From contig JAADGF010000057.1 in NCBI GenBank assembly GCA_013152545.1, positions 1-35,775 of the forward strand: a stretch of DNA of 35,775 nt. The letters run 5' to 3'. This document shows positions 15,896-24,131 of this stretch, piece by piece (the first letter of the stretch is position 1; the number at the start of each line of letters is the position of its first letter). A program made the position numbers and the translations under genes. The notes under the pieces are model-generated. The model saw only the letters and a program-made list of their open reading frames with translations, was not told the origin of the DNA and searched no databases. Source of the DNA: Gammaproteobacteria bacterium. Its GTDB lineage: Bacteria > Pseudomonadota > Gammaproteobacteria > SZUA-152.

Positions 15896-16615
15896 CTATT
15901 GGGTGCGGGTAATCACTATTTTTGCCGCAGATCCTAGCCAGCGATGGCTTTCATTGAGGGCAGAGGCTGTTAATCCGTCATCGGTTGTGACCACACCCGG
16001 GTGGATAGTGACCTTGTCGATATCCTCTGTACGATCAGTATTAAATCCCTCGCCATTCGCGGCCGGTCCTGGCATGGTAGTGGCGGTTTCGGTGTTTGCT
16101 TCTGTACCCGCATCGTAGACGTGAGGCATCACCGATTTGCTGTCATCAACATCCAGATCACTAATATCCCAGTTCGTTATGCCAGTGAAGGCATCATTAG
16201 TATTTGCCAGCATTGTTGCCAGTGACAGTTGCAAATTTTCTGTGGCTTCAATGGTGATTGAAATTGTTTGCTGTGAGCCTGGCCCAAAGGGTGTTGCACC
16301 GGATGCCGTTGCGATGACTTCTGTTTCCGACTCACTTAAAAACTGCGATGGGTCACCCGATTCAGCCAGCATTTCCAAACCTGTTGATACTGGCTCGACT
16401 GTTTCCCAAGCGCTAAACTCTGGGGTATGCAGTATGACGCCAATTGGTGTTAAAGGTTGGCCATTCGTTAAGTTGCTTACTGTAATCCTGTAAGTCTGTT
16501 CCGTTACGCTATTCATCACGTTATCGGTATCGTCATCGTCACTATCGCTACACGCATTTAATCCGAGGAGTGCAACTAACGAGCCGATAATAGCAATACT
16601 TTTATTGGTTTTCAT
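15896..16615 (-). CDS. spondin-domain lipoprotein
   Basis: A 239-residue exported protein. The signal peptide ends with lipobox LNAC (C22), followed by an acidic linker SDSDDDDTD. The rest is a spondin_N-type domain: YRITVSNLTNGQPLTPIGVI, then ETVEPVSTGLEMLAESGDPS, NTNDAFTGI, and VYDAGTEANTE, with a final WLGSAAKIVITRTQ. Bacterial spondin-domain proteins are exported and of unknown role. The acidic residues in the YDAGTEAN block could bind Ca2+. A very strong AAGGAGG precedes the start. It follows a paralogous spondin gene after 10 bp, so the two form an operon. Confidence 0.85.
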   Translation of the reverse strand: MKTNKSIAIIGSLVALLGLNACSDSDDDDTDNVMNSVTEQTYRITVSNLTNGQPLTPIGVILHTPEFSAWETVEPVSTGLEMLAESGDPSQFLSESETEVIATASGATPFGPGSQQTISITIEATENLQLSLATMLANTNDAFTGITNWDISDLDVDDSKSVMPHVYDAGTEANTETATTMPGPAANGEGFNTDRTEDIDKVTIHPGVVTTDDGLTASALNESHRWLGSAAKIVITRTQ

Positions 16616-16625
16616 ACGGCCTCCT

Positions 16626-17354
16626 TTACGGGGTTACTGTAACAACGATTTTGGCAACGGGGTTTTGCCAGCGATGAATAGTGTTGACGAGATCGCTGGC
16701 GCCATCCCCCGTTACTGCGGCGTCGCCTAATATGCCACGGTGTATATGTACCAAGGTGTTGGTGTCCGCGTTAGAGACGCCTAAGCCGCCAGTGTCGGCA
16801 TCCCTTCCAGGAGCGCCGGGCATAAAACCACCTTCACCAGGCATACAGCTATAATTACTATCAGTGCTTAGTAATTCGTCATTTGCTTCAGTCCCTGCAT
16901 CGTAACCGTTAATGTAGTAGGTATAGGTGCCGGCTTCGCTGGGAATATACTGCGAATCCATGCCAATAAATGCATCGTTGGTGGGTAATATCATTGCCAC
17001 GACGGATAAGTGTGATGTATTGGTGTCTGAGGTCATGATGGTTGTTGTTGTCATTGTGCCGGGAGCTAAGAAGCCAGTTGCTGGATCGACAATGGTGTCA
17101 TTATCCGGTAAGCCTGCTTGTAACCCAGAGAGGTCGCCGCATTCAGCCATTGCTGTAATGGCATCAGATGCGGCTTCTCCGGCCTGGAACAGATGGGTTC
17201 CCGAATCATGTGCGGTTAGCAATAATGGCGTAAAATAATTGCCATGGGTAAGGTTGGTGACTGTAATATCCCATTGTGCTGCATTTGCTGTCGTCATGGT
17301 TGCGCCGAACACAATTGCACTGGCGATGGCAGTACTTAATTTGTTTAACTTCAT
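16626..17354 (-). CDS. spondin-domain secreted protein
   Basis: A 242-residue protein with a cleavable signal peptide (MKLNKLSTAIASAIVFGATM then TTANAAQW). The single spondin_N-like domain has WDITVTNLTHGNYFTPLLLT, GEAASDAITAMAECGDLSGL, LPTNDAFIGMDSQYIP, NGYDAGTEANDE, and the ending WQNPVAKIVVTVTP. It aligns over its whole length with the downstream lipoprotein, so they are tandem paralogues, one soluble and one lipid-anchored. I chose ATG 17354, preceded by GGAG. The start 12 bp upstream would place the Shine-Dalgarno inside the gene. Confidence 0.86.
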   Translation of the reverse strand: MKLNKLSTAIASAIVFGATMTTANAAQWDITVTNLTHGNYFTPLLLTAHDSGTHLFQAGEAASDAITAMAECGDLSGLQAGLPDNDTIVDPATGFLAPGTMTTTTIMTSDTNTSHLSVVAMILPTNDAFIGMDSQYIPSEAGTYTYYINGYDAGTEANDELLSTDSNYSCMPGEGGFMPGAPGRDADTGGLGVSNADTNTLVHIHRGILGDAAVTGDGASDLVNTIHRWQNPVAKIVVTVTP

Positions 17355-17818
17355 GTTGATCTCCATAGTGGCTGTAAATGATTTATGATTGGTCTTGCAT
17401 CCACTAAATCATCTCAAGCAGGTGTAACGGAGGCCTCACGAATTTATCACGGAAGTTTCACATCGGACGTTTTTGTAATGAATATGGTTGTTAATTGTAC
17501 GTTTTTGAGTAAGTGTTTGTTCAATATCGGTTGTTTTGGTGATGTCACATTTTATGCCAAGAATGCTGTTGTTGACAGGCAAGTTATTGTGTTTGAATAA
17601 CGCTGTAATTTATTCTGAAATATCTAAGGCTGATTACTGTGGCACCTTGTTGCTGTAGGCTAAGTGTGCAAGCACTGCCAGTGCTAATGCCCGTTACTAA
17701 TTGCGACTTTACCCCAAAAAATGGAGCTGGAATTTCGCTTGTTCTAATGCCCAGTGCTCGATAAGGCGGGGAGGGGTATGTGGGTCTGAATACAGGGGTA
17801 CGTTACAACGTTGTTGTT
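17355..17818. other. intergenic stretch upstream of the spondin operon
   Basis: No gene recognised. The promoter of the spondin pair should lie just above 17355. The rest (to 17818) separates it from the 3' end of the Sel1-repeat gene and shows only short frames without character. Confidence 0.4.
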
Positions 17819-18637
17819 TCAAATTTCGGTCTCTGTGCCTGGTTCTATGACGTTATTGTTTGTATTAAAAGTTGCTTCAGGTGTTACTTCAGGTGTTACT
17901 TCAGGTGTTACTTCAGGTGTTACTTCAGGTGTTACTTCAGGTGTTACTTCAGGTGTTACTTCAGGTACTTCAGGTGTTACTTCAGGTGTTACTTCAGGTG
18001 TTACTTCAGGCGTTACTTCAGGCGTTACTTCAGGCGTTACTTCAGGCGTTACTTCAGAAGCTGCTTTGGTATTAGTTTGATTGGGCTCTTTGCTTGCCGT
18101 TGGTGGTGTCGAACGTTTGCCATTCGCGGGGAAACGATTTGATGATAGCGTGGCTGTTACTGCATCGATGCGTTCCTGGGCCAATTGAAAACCACCATCT
18201 AATGCTTTTTTGTACCAGGTCAATGATGTTTTCAAGTTTTTTGTTATGCCGTTTCCTTTTTCATACATGGTTCCTAAAAAATAATAGGATCGCACATTAT
18301 TTTTTGTGGTGGCAATTTTTAACCATTTTAAAGCTTTTCTGAAATTCTTAGTAACGCCTTTTCCGCGTAGAAAGCCAAAGCCGACTTTAAATGCAGCTTT
18401 GCCATGGCCTTGCGCTGCCGCTTTAGCATACCATTCAAAGGCTATGGCATGATTCATTACTACGCCCTTGCCGCGTTCATACATATTCCCGATTTCATAC
18501 TGGGCTTTGCTATCTCCTTTTTCAGCCTTTGGTAATTGTTTGTTAAATTTATCTTGCCAGATATAGTCATCTTCATATGCGATTGTGGTCATTGGAAAAA
18601 TGACAAATAAAAGGAAAAATAGTATTGGTAAGCGCAT
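17819..18637 (-). CDS. exported Sel1-repeat protein with TPEV minisatellite tail
   Basis: A 272-residue protein with a signal peptide (MRLPILFFLLFVIFPMTTIA) and about three Sel1-type repeats between residues 40 and 155: AQYEIGNMYERGKGV, AFKVGFGFLRGKGV and SYYFLGTMYEKGNGI, each followed by an A...W..KA helix. Sel1 repeats form solenoids that bind partner proteins. Residues about 195-255 are a nearly pure run of Thr-Pro-Glu-Val encoded by a 12-bp tandem repeat, then a short acidic end. The tail should be extended and negatively charged. Run length probably varies between strains. An AAGGCG precedes the ATG. Confidence 0.82.
   Translation of the reverse strand: MRLPILFFLLFVIFPMTTIAYEDDYIWQDKFNKQLPKAEKGDSKAQYEIGNMYERGKGVVMNHAIAFEWYAKAAAQGHGKAAFKVGFGFLRGKGVTKNFRKALKWLKIATTKNNVRSYYFLGTMYEKGNGITKNLKTSLTWYKKALDGGFQLAQERIDAVTATLSSNRFPANGKRSTPPTASKEPNQTNTKAASEVTPEVTPEVTPEVTPEVTPEVTPEVTPEVPEVTPEVTPEVTPEVTPEVTPEVTPEVTPEATFNTNNNVIEPGTETEI
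17880..18056 (-). repeat. 12-bp minisatellite inside the Sel1-repeat gene
   Basis: There are fourteen 12-bp units (plus-strand GGTGTTACTTCA or GGCGTTACTTCA) plus one 9-bp unit at 17964-17972 that has lost three bases. Because every unit is a multiple of 3 bp, any gain or loss keeps the frame. The four units nearest the N-terminal end of the run carry C where the others carry T, suggesting expansion from two ancestral blocks. Confidence 0.92.
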
Positions 18638-18899
18638 GTAGTTCGCCTTTATTGAGTGCGAGCGTATTGGTTCTCTGGATGTGTATCGGTTAGGGTAGGG
18701 GTATCTTTAGAGGTGTGTATGCTTCGTCAATTACCCCTGCATTAAAGAGGGGGCTAGTGTTGTCGAAGGTTATATCATTTTATAGTATCTGCTATCCATT
18801 CATCATATAAGCAGTTTTTTAACACCATTGGTATTTTGCTGTTGTAACGTAATTGTATCGGTGAGTGACGTCGAGATGTGACATGGACTGCGTTCGCTT

Positions 18900-18930
18900 G
18901 CCGCTGTAGGAGCGTGCGTTCCTAAGCGGC
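18900..18930. repeat. REP-like hairpin over the response-regulator stop codon
   Basis: GCCGCT...AGCGGC flank an inner pairing TAGGAG/TTCCTA (one G-T pair). It overlaps the last codons of the response-regulator gene and could serve as its transcription end or as a REP element. The inner core resembles the palindrome at 11841-11858. Confidence 0.45.
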
Positions 18931-19314
18931 TTGTTGTTGCCAAATATCATTGATCACTTGCGATAAGGTCATTGGGTCAAATGGTTTGGCAATCACATCG
19001 ATTGCGCCCAGTTTTTTCAGCTCACTTATTTCATCAGGCAGTACTTTTGCTGTCATGAAAATCATTGGCGTATTTATCAAGGTGGAGTTTTTACGCAGTT
19101 CCTGAAGTGTAGCGGGTCCATCCAAGTCTGGCATCATGACGTCCATCAGTATTAAGTCAGGTGCAAAATCGGGCCCTTTTGCCACTGCCTCAGAGCCGGA
19201 GCTGCAAATTTCCAGGGTGTAACCACCAATGGTTTCCAGTGCTAGCTTCGCCACGGCTTGTATGTCAGGTTCGTCTTCTACGTATAAAATGCGATGCAGT
19301 GATGCTAGTGCCAT
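18922..19314 (-). CDS. single-domain response regulator (CheY-like receiver)
   Basis: A 130-residue stand-alone receiver domain. The acidic pocket is E13/D14 (in ILYVEDE), the phospho-acceptor is D58 in LILMDVMMPDLDG, the switch residue is T88 and the conserved lysine is K110 in IAKPFDP. There is no output domain, so it must act by protein contact. The ending FDPMTLSQVINDIWQQ is like receivers found in hybrid-kinase or chemotaxis-related pathways rather than classic CheY. It follows the DUF1249 gene after 67 bp and may be in one transcript with fliA. Confidence 0.9.
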   Translation of the reverse strand: MALASLHRILYVEDEPDIQAVAKLALETIGGYTLEICSSGSEAVAKGPDFAPDLILMDVMMPDLDGPATLQELRKNSTLINTPMIFMTAKVLPDEISELKKLGAIDVIAKPFDPMTLSQVINDIWQQQAA

Positions 19315-19381
19315 GTAATATATTCTCTCGGATTAATTTATGCGGCGGTTGTGTGACAGTTGTGTAATAGATGGGATTATT

Positions 19382-19840
19382 TTAAGCATTAAACTGTGTG
19401 GAGCGTTGTTGAAAATGGTTGTTGTTTTTTAGAAGATAATCTAACCATTCCCCTAAAAACAGATTAATTTGTTGTTTTTCATTTTTGTGATACATGTTCG
19501 GGTTGGGGTATTTGTACCTGGAGTCAAAGCGGGTGTGATGTTGAAAATTAATAACTTCTGCAACGCGTGCATCATGGTAGCAGCGTACGGTCATGTCGAT
19601 TTGAGGAAGCCATTTTTGTTGGGAAATATAGTTAATTGTGAAAATTATCATGGTCGTATAGCGTGTTACTTCCAGTACTTTAAGTTCAATGCAGTGGACC
19701 TTTGTGTTGGACAAATAAATGGACTGATCCTGGGTTAAATGAATATACGGTATTGCACGTAAAAGTTTGGCATAATTTGCCTCATGCACAAGGGTGGAAT
19801 TTTTAGGATGCCGACATGAACGACGGGTTAGAATATTCAT
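19382..19840 (-). CDS. DUF1249 (YqiB-like) protein
   Basis: A 152-residue protein of the DUF1249 family. Family blocks are VHEANYAKLLRAIPYI, the strand ELKVLEVTRYTTMIIF, WLPQIDMTVRCYHDARVAEV, and FLGEWLDYLL near the C-terminus. I chose ATG 19840; a TTG 9 bp upstream is the alternative. Its function is unknown. In many gammaproteobacteria it lies near cpdA/parE-type genes, so its place directly after fliA (26 bp) is unusual. Confidence 0.85.
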   Translation of the reverse strand: MNILTRRSCRHPKNSTLVHEANYAKLLRAIPYIHLTQDQSIYLSNTKVHCIELKVLEVTRYTTMIIFTINYISQQKWLPQIDMTVRCYHDARVAEVINFQHHTRFDSRYKYPNPNMYHKNEKQQINLFLGEWLDYLLKNNNHFQQRSTQFNA

Positions 19841-19866
19841 GTTTCTCAACTTAACATTTTTTCGGG

Positions 19867-20586
19867 TTATTCGTCATCTTTAATCCAGTCTTCCATTCTG
19901 GCTCGTAAGCGAATATGTGCTTGACTTAATAGTTGACTTATGCGTGATTCGCTTATGCTCAATACAGAGCCAATTTCACGTAAATTAAGTTCAGAGTCGT
20001 AATATAGAGCGACGATCATTTTCTCGCGTTCAGGCAAGGACGCAATGGCCTCTGAAAGTTTATCTTGAAAATTCTGTTTTTCCAATGCTTCCTGCAAACC
20101 TGATTTGTCTTCGATCATGGTGTTGCGAATCGCTTCTTCATCAATGCCCAGGTCGTCCCAACTGACTACTTTATGTGATGAAATATTTTGCAGCGTTTTG
20201 TAATATTCCTCTTTGCTTATACTTAATACTTTGATAACTTCTTCATCCCGTGCATCGCGACCGACACGGTTCTCTATCTCTCGGATGGCTTCTGTAATAT
20301 CTCTGATTTTCCGGTGTACCGATTTAGGTGCCCAGTCGTTTCGCCGTAGCTCGTCGAGCATGGCGCCTCTAATGCGAATGCCTGCGTAAGTTTCAAAACT
20401 TGCCCCTTGTTGTGAGTCATATTTTCGTGAGGCTTCTAATAAGCCGATCATACCGGCTTGCAGCAGATCATCGACAATGACCGTTGCCGGTAAACGGGCC
20501 TTTAGATGGTATGCAATCCGTTTGACCAGAGGAGCATAACGCGTGACCAGCTCGTCATGTATTCCTACATGCAGATTATCATACAT
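19867..20586 (-). CDS. fliA: flagellar sigma factor FliA (sigma-28)
   Basis: A 239-residue sigma-28 factor. Region 2 is LVKRIAYHLKARLP then DDLLQAGMIGLLEASRKYD, with FETYAGIRIRGAMLDELRR and NDWAPRS-like NDWAPKSVHRK. Region 3 is DEEVIKVLSISKEEYY. Region 4 is LPEREKMIVALYYDSELNLR then EIGSVLSISESRISQLLSQA, the helix-turn-helix that reads the -35 box. FliA drives late flagellar genes such as motAB and is normally held by FlgM. An AAGGA is 7 bp before the ATG. Usually it follows flhF/flhG, whereas here it lies downstream of recR. Confidence 0.96.
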   Translation of the reverse strand: MYDNLHVGIHDELVTRYAPLVKRIAYHLKARLPATVIVDDLLQAGMIGLLEASRKYDSQQGASFETYAGIRIRGAMLDELRRNDWAPKSVHRKIRDITEAIREIENRVGRDARDEEVIKVLSISKEEYYKTLQNISSHKVVSWDDLGIDEEAIRNTMIEDKSGLQEALEKQNFQDKLSEAIASLPEREKMIVALYYDSELNLREIGSVLSISESRISQLLSQAHIRLRARMEDWIKDDE

Positions 20587-20966
20587 TTCATATCCTTACG
20601 GCGAATTTGATTATATTAATGGTTGTCTTTTGTCTGCGAGCGGTAATTCCTAATGATTTTCGGCGTGATACTACAAACCTTTAACCTAAAATCATCCGTT
20701 GGACGGCATGTAGCGTGTAATTTTCACGATAAATGATCGTGACTGGTGAGGTACGATCAGGCGTAATCACGAACTATTACAATGATCCGCAACGGATGGT
20801 TTGAAGTACATTTTACTTCGGCATATATTTTATTACCTAAATCCTGCAAGTGCTCGCACTTGCAGGATTTAGGTATTGATAAGGAGTTGGCTCGGCGGGT
20901 ATGAGGGGATTGCACAACGTGAATGACGATGTCAGACGTATTTTGTGATGCACAGGCGTTGGGCCG
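20587..20966. other. structured gap between recR and fliA
   Basis: No gene. It holds the 19-bp-stem hairpin (20834-20875) and, nearer fliA, a pair of 9-bp arms CATCCGTTG/CAACGGATG (20693-20701 and 20790-20798) enclosing smaller hairpins such as CACGAT/ATCGTG. This is the leader side of fliA, so a structured untranslated region is possible. Confidence 0.45.
20834..20875. terminator. strong perfect hairpin downstream of recR
   Basis: TACCTAAATCCTGCAAGTG and its exact inverse form a 19-bp stem with a 4-base loop CTCG. It lies about 90 bp beyond the recR stop and before fliA. On the minus strand it is followed by an A/T-rich sequence rather than a pure T run. It probably ends recR transcription or protects the transcript. 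Confidence 0.6.
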
Positions 20967-21563
20967 TTAGACCGCTCGTCGTCCTGAAAACGCATGGGAT
21001 AAGGTGCCACCGTCAATGTATTCTATTTCACCGCCAATAGGAACTCCATGAGCGATGCGTGTTGCTTGAATATCGAGGCTTTTGACAATGTCACTAATGT
21101 AATGAGCGGTGGCTTCGCCTTCAACCGTGGGATTTGTGGCGAGAATAACTTCGGTGATTTTTTCTATTTTTAATCGATTTTCTAAATGTGCTAGTCCAAG
21201 TTGCTCGGGACTAATACCATCCAGTGGCGATAAATGTCCCATGAGAACGAAATATAAACCGTTAAAATCAGTGCCTTGCTCAATGGCGTAAACGTCAGAA
21301 GGGGTCTCCACGACGCATAACTTACTTTTGTCTCGTTTGGCGTTATTGCATAAACTACAAAGAGTCAATTCTGTTAAAATACGGCAGGATTGGCAGTGCC
21401 CGATTTTGTTAATGGCCTCAAGGAGCGTTGAGGCCAGGTGTTTACCGGCTTCGCGGTTATGTTCCAATAAATTAAAAGCCATTCTTTGGGCGGATTTAGG
21501 GCCTACACCGGGCAAGCAACGTAAATCTTCAATTAACCGGTTAATAAGAGGGCTAATCTGCAC
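20967..21563 (-). CDS. recR: recombination mediator RecR
   Basis: A 198-residue RecR, which with RecO/RecF loads RecA at gaps. Features are the N-terminal helix-hairpin-helix ([20 protein letters not shown]), the Cys4 zinc finger CQSC...CSLC at about residues 57-72, the Toprim domain ([32 protein letters not shown]), and the C-terminal [20 protein letters not shown]. Length is normal. Start codon is GTG. It follows ybaB and dnaX on the same strand, the conserved gammaproteobacterial order. Confidence 0.97.
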   Translation of the reverse strand: MQISPLINRLIEDLRCLPGVGPKSAQRMAFNLLEHNREAGKHLASTLLEAINKIGHCQSCRILTELTLCSLCNNAKRDKSKLCVVETPSDVYAIEQGTDFNGLYFVLMGHLSPLDGISPEQLGLAHLENRLKIEKITEVILATNPTVEGEATAHYISDIVKSLDIQATRIAHGVPIGGEIEYIDGGTLSHAFSGRRAV

Positions 21564-21644
21564 TGTAGCGTTTCGCTCTTGTTAGCTTAGTATTATTTAA
21601 ATAGCCAAAACGATATCGATCAATCATCATCGCGTGGAATACGT

Positions 21645-21968
21645 TTAAAATGGTAATTTCATACCGGCCGGTAAAGATAACCCGTCTGTCATACCGGATA
21701 ATGTTTCTTTCGATTTTTTGTCAATGTTGCGCACAGCATCGTTTACTGCGGCCGCGATCAGGTCTTCCAGCATTTCTTTGTCATCACTGAAAACGCTGTT
21801 ATCGATATGTACTTTTGTTACATCGTGTCGCCCCGTCATTACCACGGTAACTAAGCCGCCACCCGATTGCCCCTTGAATTGCGTGTTGGCCATTTCTTCC
21901 TGCGCTTTTTGCATGTTCGCCTGCATTTCTTGCGCTTGTTTCATTAGTTTGCCGATACCACCTTTCAT
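21645..21968 (-). CDS. ybaB: YbaB/EbfC nucleoid-associated protein
   Basis: A 107-residue YbaB/EbfC protein. It begins [20 protein letters not shown], has the beta-strand core [19 protein letters not shown], then [20 protein letters not shown], and ends [17 protein letters not shown]. The homodimer is a small tweezer-like DNA-binding protein. It lies between dnaX and recR as in most bacteria, 81 bp upstream of recR. Confidence 0.96.
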   Translation of the reverse strand: MKGGIGKLMKQAQEMQANMQKAQEEMANTQFKGQSGGGLVTVVMTGRHDVTKVHIDNSVFSDDKEMLEDLIAAAVNDAVRNIDKKSKETLSGMTDGLSLPAGMKLPF

Positions 21969-22301
21969 ATGCTTTATATCCTCGTTGTGAGTATTGTTAA
22001 TGAAATGTCGAAAATACGTTTATGGTGTATTCAACGCCAGATTATAACCCAGGTGGAGGGGGTTTCTCGATAGTGTGATGCGTCTATTTAATTCACCACA
22101 CGAGGGGAGCCTGTCCGTGAATAGCTGCCGTTGCGAGGGAGCGCCATTTTGAGTTCACTTTTTCGATTGCACATCGGGCACCTATTTTTGGCTTTTGAGG
22201 CGAATATTGCGCCTATTTAACGTAGTGATCGTAAAAATGGGCCGATTATGGCATTTTCGCAGTCGGCTTTCTATTATCGCTTTCTATTCTCGGGCAGGCG
22301 C
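21969..22301. other. gap between dnaX and ybaB with a dispersed repeat
   Basis: A 333-bp gap, longer than usual for this operon. It contains the second copy of the dispersed repeat (22131-22220). No small gene was found. ybaB may have its own promoter near 21990-22080. Confidence 0.45.
22131..22220 (-). repeat. dispersed intergenic repeat, copy 2
   Basis: Read on the minus strand it gives TTAAATAGG, CAATATTCGCCTCAAA, an extra AT-rich piece, then CGAAAAAGTGAACTCAAAAT, GGCG and CTCGCAA, in the same order as copy 1 at 11192-11275. Confidence 0.55.
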
Positions 22302-24089
22302 CTAGTGATCAATCGGGTGGATGGATTCTGGCGAAATTTGTGCGTCGAATGTTTCCAAAATTTTCTGAACGGCGGTGTCATTATGAATTGAAGCCTCAGC
22401 ACTTTGTTGGCGTTGGTGTTTGCGTTGATGTTCCAGGTTGGCGGGTGTGTTTGTAATTTTTGTGCTAGTTGAAATGCTTAATTTGATGCTTGTGCCGGTT
22501 AAGTCACGAATAGCCTGTTCGATGTCTTGTATGCGTTTATTACTGATGAGTTGTTTGTGCGATTCCAGAATTTGAAGCTCAATGCTGTTTTGGTCACTGC
22601 GGATAAGTGCACAGTTTTTTGCCAATTGCAGTGTTATTGCGTTTATCGGCAGCTTTTCGATGAATTGTTCCCATTGGCGTTCATTATTGGGGATGGTGGT
22701 TGTGTCGGTGGTCTTTGACTGGGCGCAGTCGATAGCCGGTTCTATTGGCTGCGCTACAGGCTTGGTGGTTGGTGCTACATGATCAGGTGTTTTTTTTTGA
22801 GCCCCTGTCTTCAGTTTTTCATTGATGTCTGCCAAATGTCGCGATTTCTGTTGATGTGACGTGTTGGCGGTTTCAAGGCGACTTGTTTCGTTCGCAGTGC
22901 TATGGTCTTGTTGTGACGCTTGTTGTGATAAGGCGGAGGTGTTCCTCCCTACCGGGTCGAGGGTGTTACCCGCCGGTTTAGTTGTTGCTATGCGGGATTG
23001 ATTGGTCTCAGGATGAAAGGCAAGCATTCTTAATAGGGTCATTTCAAACCCCAGTGTAGGGTTAGGCGCTAACTGGATATCTCTTTTTCCGATTAGGCAG
23101 ATTTGATAATAAAGCTGAGTATCTTGCGCTGAAAGTTGTTTTGCTAATGCTAGAATTTTCGATTTTTCACTGAGTTGATCGCCAATTGCAGAGGGTGCCA
23201 ATTGGGCTAATGCAATGTGGTGTAGTAGGGTAATTAATTCGTTAAGTACGCTGATGAAATCGGGAGATTGCGTGGCAAGTTCCTTGACACGATCTAGCAA
23301 CATGGCTGTATTACGCTCAGCCAATTGTTGCATTATGTCGTAAATGTATTTTTTATCCACGGTTCCTAACATGCGCTGGACGTCGGTTGTTTGCAGCGCA
23401 CCGTTGCCATATGCAATGGCCTGATCCATTAAGCTGAGGGCATCACGCATACTACCATCAGCGGCTTCTGCTATTAGCTTTAATGCGGCAGATTCTGCGG
23501 TAATATCTTCTTGTTTTAAAATATGATCCAAATGTTGTTGGATTAAATCCACTGGCAGACGTTTTAAATTAAATTGCAGGCAGCGTGACAAAATAGTAAC
23601 GGGAAGACGCTGAGGGTCCGTTGTTGCCAACAGAAATTTAACATGCGGTGGTGGCTCTTCGAGGGTTTTTAGTAGGGCATTAAAGCTGTGTGCAGACAGC
23701 ATGTGTACTTCGTCAATGAGGTATACTTTGTAGCGCCCTCGTGTTGGTGCGTACTGAACATTTTCCAGCAGTTCTCGGGTGTCTTCTACCTTGGTTTTTG
23801 AGGCGGCATCCACCTCAATTAAGTCAACAAAGCGGCCTTCATTTATTTCTGTGCAGGTGCTACAAGTGCCACAGGGGGTGGCGGTAACACCTTGCTCGCA
23901 ATTTAATGACTTTGCCAGTATGCGAGCAATCGTGGTTTTGCCGACACCACGGGTACCGGTAAAAAGAAAGGCGTGATGAAGACGTTGGCTGTCTAATGCA
24001 TTAATTAGCGCACGTTGCACATGCTCCTGGCCGGCTAATTCACTGAACGTGCCGGGACGCCATTTTCTTGCAAGTACTTGATAGCTCAT
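22302..24089 (-). CDS. dnaX: DNA polymerase III subunit tau (with candidate gamma by slippage)
   Basis: A 595-residue clamp-loader ATPase, counted from ATG 24089 (MSYQVLARKWRPGTFSELAG). The P-loop GTRGVGKTTIARILAKSLNC is followed by the zinc-binding Cys set CEQGVTATPCGTCSTC, Walker B YLIDEVHMLSAHSFNALLKT, LEEPP, and the sensor/SRC finger LSRCLQFNLKRLP. Domain III ends near residue 370. A Gln/Ser/Thr-rich linker precedes the tau-specific C-terminal domains (ERQWEQFIEKLPINAITLQL). An A9 run lies at codons 431-434 in this linker. The longer frame to 24164 runs into the SRP RNA gene and is wrong. ybaB and recR lie downstream. Confidence 0.96.
   Translation of the reverse strand: MSYQVLARKWRPGTFSELAGQEHVQRALINALDSQRLHHAFLFTGTRGVGKTTIARILAKSLNCEQGVTATPCGTCSTCTEINEGRFVDLIEVDAASKTKVEDTRELLENVQYAPTRGRYKVYLIDEVHMLSAHSFNALLKTLEEPPPHVKFLLATTDPQRLPVTILSRCLQFNLKRLPVDLIQQHLDHILKQEDITAESAALKLIAEAADGSMRDALSLMDQAIAYGNGALQTTDVQRMLGTVDKKYIYDIMQQLAERNTAMLLDRVKELATQSPDFISVLNELITLLHHIALAQLAPSAIGDQLSEKSKILALAKQLSAQDTQLYYQICLIGKRDIQLAPNPTLGFEMTLLRMLAFHPETNQSRIATTKPAGNTLDPVGRNTSALSQQASQQDHSTANETSRLETANTSHQQKSRHLADINEKLKTGAQKKTPDHVAPTTKPVAQPIEPAIDCAQSKTTDTTTIPNNERQWEQFIEKLPINAITLQLAKNCALIRSDQNSIELQILESHKQLISNKRIQDIEQAIRDLTGTSIKLSISTSTKITNTPANLEHQRKHQRQQSAEASIHNDTAVQKILETFDAQISPESIHPIDH
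22790..22798 (-). promoter_or_regulatory. A9 slippage or frameshift site in dnaX
   Basis: The coding strand reads CAA AAA AAA ACA CCT GAT at codons 431-436, nine consecutive A. A -1 shift, or a transcript with ten A, gives Gln-Lys-Lys-Asn-Thr then TGA, a product of about 435 residues. A transcript with eight A also meets a stop within eight codons. A possible hairpin (GCGCAG/CTGCGC, 22723-22754) lies about 36 nt further on. Escherichia coli makes gamma at codon 430, and Thermus uses an A9 run. Confidence 0.65.
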
Positions 24090-24131
24090 AAATATCCAGC
24101 CAATGAGATCGGTGAAGTGCTTTTTAAAATT

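Noticed and set aside
16580-16590. A GCCGATAA sequence resembling a sigma-28 -10 box
   Set aside because: It lies inside the signal-peptide coding part of the spondin lipoprotein gene on the opposite strand, with no -35 and no gene to drive.
17880-18056. Possible CRISPR array
   Set aside because: The units are contiguous 12-mers without spacers and are coding on the minus strand.
17780-18142. Plus-strand frames of Cys/Phe/Tyr/Arg or Ser/Gly/Val/Thr repeats
   Set aside because: They are antisense readings of the 12-bp minisatellite in the Sel1-repeat gene. Any frame of a 12-bp repeat without stops stays open.
22939-22960. CCTCCCTACCGGG in dnaX similar to GGTAGGGAGG near 11761
   Set aside because: Only about 12 bp match. 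It could be a shared repeat end inserted in the variable linker of dnaX, but the match is too short to claim.
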